A stretch of 6,075 bases of DNA from Bacteroidota bacterium (GTDB lineage: Bacteria > Bacteroidota > Bacteroidia > Chitinophagales > Chitinophagaceae): assembly GCA_023429365.1 (NCBI GenBank), contig JAEYVW010000313.1, positions 1-6,075 of the forward strand, given 5' to 3'. The position numbers and the translations under genes were made by a program. Positions within the stretch are counted from its first letter, which is position 1. Each line of letters begins with the position of its first letter. Below, in pieces: positions 1 to 5,190 of this stretch. The notes below the pieces were generated by a model. The model searched no databases, had not been told where the DNA came from, and was given only the letters and a program-made list of their open reading frames with translations.

Positions 1-27
1 AATCAGTGCAATCCGTGAAATCTGTGG
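1..27. repeat. Three tandem 9-bp units AATCNGTGN at window edge
   Basis: Positions 1-9, 10-18 and 19-27 read AATCAGTGC, AATCCGTGA and AATCTGTGG. The shared core is AATC-N-GTG and the period is exactly 9 bp, with only positions 5 and 9 varying. The array touches the window start, so more units may lie upstream. It sits downstream of the 3' end of the deacetylase gene, in non-coding DNA. From memory, similar ATCNGTG-type intergenic arrays occur in several environmental bacterial genomes; I have not verified this. Function unknown. Confidence 0.6.
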
Positions 28-63
28 CCAAATGAGCCCTGAAGACTACCAACTAAAGACTAG

Positions 64-954
64 CTAACGGAAGCTACGCTTCATTGCCTTTATCAACGAA
101 GTACCGCTCCAGTTGGGAACGATGATACGGCGAATGCTATGCAGGGGATCCTCTTCATCGCGACTTTCGGCCAGTTGGAATACCGCTTTGAATTCATGGT
201 CCTTCAGCTTTGCGATCGCCTCCTTGTTCCAGAGTCCAAAGGGATAGGCAAAATATTCGACGGGCTTTCCGGTGATGGTTTGCAATTGTATGGAAGGCTT
301 TTGTACCTGGTCCACCCAATCGTCGGAATTATATTGTTTGACGTTTTTATGGTCGTAGGTATGGGAACCGATCACATGCCCTTCGTCCGATAATTGCCTG
401 ACCTGTTCTTTTGTCATATAACCCGGCTTGTTGAGTGCAACGGTCATGATAAAAAATACAGCTTTGAACCCATGTTTGTTCAATTCAGGCAATGCCGCAG
501 TCACCTGGTCTGCGCGACTATCGTCAAAAGTGATCATAAAAGATTTCCCGGGGATCGGAGTACCGGTTGTCAGATAATTGTATAATTCCCCTGGGAGTAT
601 GGTTTTATATCCACTGTCGGCGAGCGTCTGCATCTGCTGACGAAAATCGGCCTCCGGCACGATATAAACCCGCGATGTCTTTGAATCCGATGACCTGTAA
701 TTCCGGATCTGGTGATAACACAGTATCGGTACCTCCGGACGGCTTAGAATTTCTGCAGCATTGGCAGTATGGCTGACCGGGGCAACCGGCACTACAGCTG
801 GCTCATGAGGTTCCCGGGTTGCTGCTGTTTTCAGGATCGCTACATCAGTATCCACAGGTTGGGTAGCTGCTTCACAGCCTGTATGTAATGTTAACCCCAG
901 AACAGGTATTACCAAAAGGCTGAATTTGGCGACAGTCAGTTTCAGATTTTTCAT
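64..954 (-). CDS. Polysaccharide deacetylase, NodB fold, exported (possible lipoprotein)
   Basis: This 296-residue protein is predicted to be a metal-dependent carbohydrate esterase (CE4, NodB homology domain) that removes N- or O-acetyl groups from a polysaccharide at the cell surface. An N-terminal hydrophobic segment (about residues 8-25) ends at LHTGC, so Cys27 could be lipidated. The lipobox is imperfect, with His at -3 where Leu is usual, so plain Sec export remains possible. A Pro/Ala/Val-rich linker (about 30-72) precedes the catalytic part, which opens with VPILCYHQI, like IcaB/PgaB-type enzymes. Motif 1 is TFDD (Asp144 and Asp145, base and metal ligand). Motif 2 is SHTYDH (His198 and His202, metal ligands). 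Motif 3 is AYPFG (236-240), where many relatives have an Arg before the Pro. A late RRIIVP stretch (275-280) may be motif 5. The ATG at 954 has no Shine-Dalgarno, as is normal in Bacteroidota. It is transcribed alone, divergently from the sigma gene. The substrate cannot be read from sequence. Confidence 0.92.
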   Translation of the reverse strand: MKNLKLTVAKFSLLVIPVLGLTLHTGCEAATQPVDTDVAILKTAATREPHEPAVVPVAPVSHTANAAEILSRPEVPILCYHQIRNYRSSDSKTSRVYIVPEADFRQQMQTLADSGYKTILPGELYNYLTTGTPIPGKSFMITFDDSRADQVTAALPELNKHGFKAVFFIMTVALNKPGYMTKEQVRQLSDEGHVIGSHTYDHKNVKQYNSDDWVDQVQKPSIQLQTITGKPVEYFAYPFGLWNKEAIAKLKDHEFKAVFQLAESRDEEDPLHSIRRIIVPNWSGTSLIKAMKRSFR

Positions 955-1281
955 AGATTGGATGATACTTCAAACGTTAAAAACAACCGGATATTTTCCC
1001 ATCGGTTACTAACACAATATAATACCGGCATCAGGCCTTTCAAACAATATTCACCCTATAAATCCCCTCCCCTCGTAAAGTCACTAACCTGCCCATAGAA
1101 GGTCTACCTGAGTGCAGGGATGCCGTACCCGGATAAGGCTGTCCCTGCCCCGGATATCCATGAAAGCGACCGCTTCCGGAAAAAAATTTCAGGCTGATGC
1201 AACATTGTTGAGTAATGGTTTACTTTATATAAAACCAAATACCTGGAGCTGACCTTAAACATACCTCCCGTAAACGAGCTG
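955..1281. other. Divergent intergenic region between deacetylase and sigma factor genes
   Basis: This 327-bp stretch must carry the promoters of both flanking genes. I found no perfect Bacteroidota promoter pair (TTTG at -33 and TAnnTTTG at -7) on either strand. Near matches exist, such as TAACGTTTG and TATTGTTTG read on the minus strand, each with one extra spacer base. A short dyad, AAGCG-AC-CGCTT, lies at 1164-1175 and could be a protein-binding site, but it is too short to weigh. The final 66 bp (1216-1281) are open in the sigma frame and might be translated. No RNA gene or convincing ORF was seen. Confidence 0.5.
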
Positions 1282-1803
1282 GTGCAGCAATGTATCGAGG
1301 GCGATGTCTCGGCTTATCGCCAGATCTATGACCGGTATGCCAAAGCTATGTACAATACCGCCCTTCGGATAACGGGCAACAGCGCCGATGCCGAAGACAT
1401 ACTGCAGGAATCGTTTATAGATGCGTTTGAACAGCTTCGGTCATTTGAGGGCCGTTCCACTTTCGGGGCCTGGCTAAAACAAATTGTGGTTTATAAAAGT
1501 ATCGCGCTGCTGAGGAAACGGCGGGTCAGTTTTACTGAACTCATGTTAGAAGCTGAGAATATGGCGGAGGAAGATGCAGCAGGGGAAGATGAGATCGAAC
1601 TTACCGTCAACTCAGTTAAAGGTGCGATATCCAGCCTGCCGGATGGTTACAGGGCTGTGTTATCGCTCTACCTGGTAGAAGGTTATGACCACGAGGAAAT
1701 TTCGGAGATCCTTAAAATAAGTCACTCTACTGTTCGTACGCAATATATACGTGGCAAACAAAAACTTTTGGAGTTGTTGAAAAAAGCGAAACAACATGAG
1801 TAA
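1282..1803 (+). CDS. ECF-type RNA polymerase sigma factor
   Basis: The product (173 residues from the start used here) is a two-domain sigma-70 family factor of the extracytoplasmic function group, which directs RNA polymerase to a dedicated promoter set. Region 2 spans about residues 11-80 and includes YDRYAKAMYNTALRITGN, the acidic DAEDILQESFIDAF helix and the GRSTFGAWLKQI stretch. An acidic linker (about 88-106) leads to region 4 (about 112-165), with SLPDGYRAVLSLYLVEGYDHEEISEIL split across its helices and the recognition helix around SHSTVRTQYIRGKQ. The start is uncertain. GTG at 1282 is the first conventional candidate, but the frame is open upstream to 1216 (stop TAA at 1213-1215) with no ATG, GTG or TTG between. 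The peptide just upstream (LTLNIPPVNEL) looks protein-like, so a CTG start at 1243 or 1249 is conceivable. The stop overlaps the next gene by 8 nt, implying translational coupling. Confidence 0.93.
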   Translation: MQQCIEGDVSAYRQIYDRYAKAMYNTALRITGNSADAEDILQESFIDAFEQLRSFEGRSTFGAWLKQIVVYKSIALLRKRRVSFTELMLEAENMAEEDAAGEDEIELTVNSVKGAISSLPDGYRAVLSLYLVEGYDHEEISEILKISHSTVRTQYIRGKQKLLELLKKAKQHE

Positions 1804-2401
1804 AGAATTAAAAAGATTCATAACCGAAAACCGATCGGAGTTTGACGATCATCTTCCTCCACCATCAGCCTGGCGAGAGGTCGAACGGTCGATCCGGATA
1901 AGAAAGCCCGAAAAACAAATTCCGGTAAAGCGTCTTTACAGGTGGTCGGCGGCAGCGGCTGTTTTTTTTATAGTAGCTGTTTCACTTTATTTCCTCCTGG
2001 CAAAAGAAAAAACGGGAAATGACCTGGCAAAGGAATCGAGGCCTACCCCGGGCGAACAGATTATCAATGGAGAGATCGGCCAGATGGAACCCGGGTTTGC
2101 TGTTGAAGCAAAACGGATCTACGAGACGATCGAAACCCAGCAAAAAGCGCTAAAAGCCATCACGCAGGACCAACCCGAGCTATATAGCCAATTCTCGGAA
2201 GACCTGGCCGCATTGGATAGCTCTTACCGTGTTTTAAAAACAAAAGCCCTGAGCACACCAAACCGTGAAGTGATCATCCGTGCCATGTTGCAGAACCTCC
2301 AGCTACAGGCAGAACTACTGTCCAAGCAATTGCAAATACTTAATGAATTTAAAACAGACAAAACCTTAAAAGATGAAAAAATTAATTTACCCCGTACTTA
2401 G
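1796..2401 (+). CDS. Single-pass membrane protein, probable anti-sigma factor
   Basis: This 201-residue protein is best read as the inner-membrane regulator of the sigma factor encoded just upstream. Residues 1-48 form a short, charged, cytoplasmic segment containing FDDHLPPPSAWREVERSI. That resembles the Asp/Pro...Trp...Glu pattern at the start of Bacteroidota anti-sigma-like proteins. A transmembrane helix covers about 49-69 (WSAAAAVFFIVAVSLYFLLA), preceded by Lys/Arg, which puts the N-terminus inside. The rest (70-201) would be periplasmic; about 103-184 is rich in Gln, Leu, Glu and Lys and probably forms long helices or a coiled coil. No zinc-binding His-Cys-Cys anti-sigma motif is present, nor a FecR-type domain, so the role is inferred from position and topology. 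The ATG at 1796 lies inside the sigma gene's last codons, and the 3' end overlaps the next gene by 29 nt. Alternative: a membrane protein of unknown function co-expressed with the sigma factor. Confidence 0.75.
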   Translation: MSKELKRFITENRSEFDDHLPPPSAWREVERSIRIRKPEKQIPVKRLYRWSAAAAVFFIVAVSLYFLLAKEKTGNDLAKESRPTPGEQIINGEIGQMEPGFAVEAKRIYETIETQQKALKAITQDQPELYSQFSEDLAALDSSYRVLKTKALSTPNREVIIRAMLQNLQLQAELLSKQLQILNEFKTDKTLKDEKINLPRT

Positions 2402-3380
2402 CCTGGCATTTTTACTCGGCAGCTTCGTCGCGGGCGCACAGGATGAGAAAAGTAAAGAAAGAAAAAGATTCGAATTTGTAAAGGAGAAAAATATTTCCAA
2501 GACATATCCTGCTTCGGGTAACCAGCTTGCCATTGAAAATAGTTTTGGAAATGTAAACGTGATCCCCTGGGATAAAAACGAGATAAAAGTTGATATCCAT
2601 ATTGAAGCCAGCGCCAACCAGCAGGATATGGCACAGAAGATCTTTGATGCTATCAGCGTCAGCGACCGCCAACAGGGTAACAAGGTGGAATTTGAAACTA
2701 AAATTGATAACAAAAAAGGGAAGACAGATAATTGTAAAAACTGCAAATCGACAATGAGCATTGATTACGAGGTGAGACTCCCTGTATCGGTTGCGCTTGA
2801 GATCGAGAACAGTTTTGGTAATACTATTTTGCCCGATTACACTGGCGCCGTATCTCTCACCAGTAAGTTCGGCGATCTCACGACCGGTAACCTGGCGAAT
2901 GTAAAAAAGATGGGTGTTGAATTTGGTAGCGCAAAAGTAAAAAGCGTTTCGAACCTCGATGCCAGCTTTAAATTTTCAAAGATTGACATTAGCAACCTCG
3001 CAGGAAAGAACAAAATAAACCTTGAATTTTGCGATGCCACCAGCATAAATCTCGGCAGCCAGCTTAGTTCACTTACTTTAAATGAATCCTACAGTTCCGT
3101 TAACATCAAACCGGGAAGTCTTTCAGCCAGCTATAAAGTAGCAACTAGTTTCGGGAATTTCGTGGACCGCACTTCAACCGGTGTAAAACGTACGGATACT
3201 CCTGATAAATATGGACCCGATTCGGACAGGACCTTTGAAGGAGGCTCCGGCGCGGCTAAGATTGAAATTAAGTCAAGTTTCGGGAATATTATCCTGGGGG
3301 AACCCACAGCTGATGACCTGAAGAGCAGGAAAGAAAAAAGTAAGAATAAGCACAAATCAAAAGCTGCCGTACATATCTAA
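2373..3380 (+). CDS. Secreted SFGN-repeat protein, probable beta-helix (DUF4097/adhesin-like)
   Basis: The 335-residue product has a clear Sec signal peptide (MKKLIYPVLSLAFLLGSFVAGAQ, cleavage likely near residue 22) and should be periplasmic or outside the cell. The mature part is built from short beta-strand-like turns marked by a recurring Phe-Gly motif. NSFGN occurs at 56-60 and 146-150, SKFGD at 164-168, EFGS at 183-186, TSFGN at 258-262 and SSFGN at 301-305. Such repeats fit the right-handed beta-helix of DUF4097/putative auto-transporter adhesin-like proteins; this family assignment comes from pattern, not a search. A CKNC pair (Cys121, Cys124) sits in a Lys-rich loop. The last 20 residues are Lys/Ser-rich. 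Its ATG at 2373 lies within the membrane-protein gene, so it belongs to the sigma operon. It could be a sensor partner, a regulated output or an envelope structural protein; the sequence does not decide which. Confidence 0.85.
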   Translation: MKKLIYPVLSLAFLLGSFVAGAQDEKSKERKRFEFVKEKNISKTYPASGNQLAIENSFGNVNVIPWDKNEIKVDIHIEASANQQDMAQKIFDAISVSDRQQGNKVEFETKIDNKKGKTDNCKNCKSTMSIDYEVRLPVSVALEIENSFGNTILPDYTGAVSLTSKFGDLTTGNLANVKKMGVEFGSAKVKSVSNLDASFKFSKIDISNLAGKNKINLEFCDATSINLGSQLSSLTLNESYSSVNIKPGSLSASYKVATSFGNFVDRTSTGVKRTDTPDKYGPDSDRTFEGGSGAAKIEIKSSFGNIILGEPTADDLKSRKEKSKNKHKSKAAVHI

Positions 3381-3411
3381 CGCTTGACAAAAAACAGCTT
3401 CGGATCGGTTA

Positions 3412-3663
3412 CTAGTTGTTCACGCTGGAACTGTAAAATCCAAGGTCAGATAAAATATCAGCGGGTGCTGTGTAGTTGAAGAGGCTGTTTTTTATTATAC
3501 TTTCCAGTTCGTCGCGACTCATGCAAAATGCCGCGTTGATCAAAGAGAGTTTGTAAGAATTGATTTTTAGAAAAGCCAGCTGCGCGGTTTGGGTAATATG
3601 CTCATCAATAAAATGAAATTCCTCGGCAATATGAGCCTGGTCGTTAGGGTAAAGGTTGTCCAT
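3412..3663 (-). CDS. Small hypothetical protein, uncharacterised
   Basis: I do not recognise this 83-residue protein. From ATG at 3663 it is soluble-looking and mostly helical, with no signal peptide or membrane segment. Acidic and amphipathic stretches (AEEFHFIDEHI and SRDELESIIKNSLFNY) are natural protein sequence rather than low complexity. The start is doubtful. The same frame is open further upstream through a TTG at 3699 to a stop at 3757-3759, and the extra residues (such as IFENDWSLELQSN) also look protein-like, yet no ATG is present there. It may therefore be a short real gene starting at 3663 or the 3' remnant of a longer, broken gene. It converges on the sigma operon with a 31-bp gap. 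A modest promoter match lies 19 bp upstream of the ATG. Confidence 0.5.
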   Translation of the reverse strand: MDNLYPNDQAHIAEEFHFIDEHITQTAQLAFLKINSYKLSLINAAFCMSRDELESIIKNSLFNYTAPADILSDLGFYSSSVNN

Positions 3664-3907
3664 ACTATGGATATTGGTTTTACAAATATTGGATTGCAAC
3701 TCTAACGACCAATCATTTTCAAAAATTGTGTCCGGGCGACGCAGGTAAAGTGAGCATTAAAAGTCAACCCTGCGGTAATTGTATTGAGATTCAAATGTTA
3801 GTATCAAACACGCCCGATATAATCGAGTACTTTACACAACCCGGTCAATAGGGTTTTCACGAACGGTTTGCGGAATACATCGATTGAATATTTCGCTATA
3901 TTTAGGC
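3664..3907. other. Intergenic region between divergent small ORF and GH20 gene
   Basis: This stretch should hold the start signals of both flanking genes. On the minus strand the frame of the small ORF remains open to 3759. On the plus strand a frame is open from 3648 to a TAG at 3849 without a usable ATG near its beginning. TTTG at 3867-3870 and AATATTTC at 3887-3894 are loose promoter-like elements ahead of the GH20 ATG at 3908, but their 16-nt spacing is short. No tRNA, hairpin terminator or repeat was found. Confidence 0.4.
3683..3712 (-). promoter_or_regulatory. Candidate Bacteroidota-type promoter for the small minus-strand ORF
   Basis: Read on the minus strand, TTG (3712-3710) is followed after exactly 19 nt by AATATTTG (3690-3683). 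This approximates the Bacteroidota primary promoter (TTTG at -33, TAnnTTTG at -7), with one mismatch in the -7 element and three of four bases in the -33 element. The -7 box ends 19 nt before the ATG at 3663. The elements are short and AT-rich, so a chance match is possible. Confidence 0.3.
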
Positions 3908-5020
3908 ATGTTGAATACGAAAAAACTCCTGCTGCTTTTATTGCTTGTCTCCATATCTCTGATCAAAACATCATTTTCCCAGAGTGTTTTGGATAGCCTG
4001 TTACCAACACGAGGCCTCGCTATTGCCGCACCGCCGGCTTATTATGTCGATTCCTTCACCCATTTTATTGAAAAAGAACTTGCCCCACGTCATATCAATA
4101 CGTTGATCCTTCGTGTTGATTACAACTACCAGTATGTATCACATCCTGAACTGCGCGATAGTTCCGCGTTATCAAAAGAACAGGTAAAGAAAATAGTATC
4201 GGTTTGTAAAAAGAATAATATTCGGATCATTCCACAGATCAATTTACTCGGGCATCAATCCTGGCATACCCGTACACTTAACCTGTTACGGGTTTATCCT
4301 GAGTTTGACGAAAATCCTGAAGTGAAGATGCCCGAGACTTATAAATGGCCTAATGCCGACAGCTTATATTGTAAAAGTTATTGCCCGCTTCATCCCGGAG
4401 TGCACAAAGTAGTATTTGCGCTTGTAGATGAAATTGTCGATGCATTCGAGGCTGACGCTTTCCATGCAGGGATGGATGAAGTATTTTATATCGGTAGTCC
4501 CAAATGTCCGCGCTGCGGCGGAAAAGATAAAGCTGCTTTGTTTGCAGGGGAAGTAACAAAGATCCGTGATCACCTGGCAAAATCCGGTAAGGAGCTTTGG
4601 ATTTGGGGCGACCGCCTGATCGACGGTTATACCACCGGCATCGGCATGTGGGAAGGAAGTCATAATAACACCCATCCCGCTGTTGACATGATACCCAAAG
4701 ACGTGGTGATCTGCGACTGGCACTATGAACGTGCCGACAAGACAGCGGTATACTTTGCCATGAAAGGTTTCAGGGTGGCGACCTGTCCCTGGAGAAACCC
4801 CGACCTGGCATTGACCCAGCTACAGGATATGATCGGCTTCAGAAATGCTGCTACCAAACAAATGCGACCCCGTTTCATGGGAATGATTCAAACTATCTGG
4901 TCGGGTGCGCCTGGATTTATCCGTGATTTTTATGCAGATAAAAAAGACTCACAGGGTGGCAATAAGACAGCACATGAAACCTTTCGCCAGATGTTTGCGG
5001 GAATAGAACAGCTGCAATGA
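3908..5020 (+). CDS. Secreted glycoside hydrolase family 20-type enzyme (beta-N-acetylhexosaminidase-like)
   Basis: This 370-residue protein is predicted to cleave terminal beta-linked GlcNAc or GalNAc from glycans outside the cytoplasm. The ATG at 3908 begins a classical signal peptide (KKLLLLLLLVSISLIK then SFSQ, cleavage near residue 25); a TTG at 3884 would add eight residues and is less attractive. The mature part is essentially one TIM barrel. An early strand INTLILRVDYNYQY is followed by NIRIIPQINLLGHQSWH, typical of GH20 strands 1-3. The catalytic Asp-Glu pair is in FHAGMDEVF (Asp190-Glu191, bases 4475-4480), the GH20 signature for substrate-assisted catalysis. Later WIWGDR, GMWEG, DWHYE and IWSG supply the aromatic residues expected around the sugar. 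The N-terminal domain that usually precedes the barrel in bacterial GH20 enzymes is missing. A CPRC pair (Cys200, Cys203) follows the dyad and may form a disulfide or metal site. Exact substrate is unknown. Confidence 0.88.
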   Translation: MLNTKKLLLLLLLVSISLIKTSFSQSVLDSLLPTRGLAIAAPPAYYVDSFTHFIEKELAPRHINTLILRVDYNYQYVSHPELRDSSALSKEQVKKIVSVCKKNNIRIIPQINLLGHQSWHTRTLNLLRVYPEFDENPEVKMPETYKWPNADSLYCKSYCPLHPGVHKVVFALVDEIVDAFEADAFHAGMDEVFYIGSPKCPRCGGKDKAALFAGEVTKIRDHLAKSGKELWIWGDRLIDGYTTGIGMWEGSHNNTHPAVDMIPKDVVICDWHYERADKTAVYFAMKGFRVATCPWRNPDLALTQLQDMIGFRNAATKQMRPRFMGMIQTIWSGAPGFIRDFYADKKDSQGGNKTAHETFRQMFAGIEQLQ

Positions 5021-5190
5021 TCCCCAAAAAATTTACTCTGTAAAGTAATTTATATAAGAAAATTATTATACTTTGCTTGTATTCTAATAGGTTAAGGATC
5101 CAACTCCACTGAAAATCCTCCAATCCCAGGGTATAGATATTTGTGGCCGGCAACGGAAATTGTGAACAATTCACACTTTAATAATACCAT
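5021..5190. other. AT-rich intergenic spacer before the large surface-protein gene
   Basis: The first 70 bases are strongly AT-rich. TTACT (5033-5037) and AGTAA (5044-5048) could pair as a weak 5-bp hairpin after the GH20 stop, which is too feeble to call a terminator. TATACTTTGC at 5067-5076 resembles a Bacteroidota -7 element with one extra base, but I see no matching TTTG upstream. The strongest element is the dyad at 5157-5179, listed separately. Confidence 0.4.
5157..5179. promoter_or_regulatory. Inverted repeat, CRP/FNR-like candidate operator
   Basis: TGTGAA (5161-5166) and TTCACA (5170-5175) are perfect inverted copies separated by CAA. The symmetry resumes after one mismatch as AAA (5157-5159) opposite TTT (5177-5179), giving 9 paired positions of 10 per arm. 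It resembles the enterobacterial CRP site (TGTGA-N6-TCACA), but the spacer between these cores is 5, not 6. It ends 11 bp before the ATG at 5191, so a bound regulator could block or modulate that gene; in RNA it could form a small hairpin. No cognate regulator is in the window. Confidence 0.4.

Noticed and set aside
139..776. Three plus-strand open frames lying end to end opposite the deacetylase gene (139-393, 394-585, 567-776)
   Set aside because: They are antisense to a gene with intact NodB motifs, lack family features, and are broken into pieces; they are mirror frames of the real gene.
1164..1175. Dyad AAGCG-AC-CGCTT in the divergent intergenic region
   Set aside because: Only 5 bp per arm with a 2-nt centre; expected by chance in a region of this size and not tied to a promoter.
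2387..3355. Several minus-strand open frames opposite the SFGN-repeat gene
   Set aside because: They overlap a gene with a clear signal peptide and repeats; their Phe/Leu/Ser-rich translations are typical reverse-frame artefacts.
3381..3411. Possible bidirectional terminator between the convergent genes
   Set aside because: No inverted repeat of useful length was found in the 31-bp gap.
3648..3851. Plus-strand frame open for 67 codons ending at TAG 3849, including the protein-like stretch KVSIKSQPCGNCIEIQ
   Set aside because: There is no ATG before its last third and no recognised domain, and it is partly antisense to the small minus-strand ORF. It might be a remnant, but evidence is too thin for a feature.
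4350..4723. Minus-strand open frames opposite the GH20 gene
   Set aside because: They cover the region of the catalytic Asp-Glu pair on the other strand and show no features of their own.
5033..5048. Possible hairpin TTACT/AGTAA after the GH20 stop
   Set aside because: Five AT-rich base pairs with a 6-nt loop and no clean T-run; too weak for an intrinsic terminator.
4917..5174. Minus-strand 85-codon frame over the GH20 3' end and the following spacer
   Set aside because: It half overlaps the GH20 gene, its translation shows no domain, and it runs through AT-rich non-coding DNA and the dyad; probably chance.
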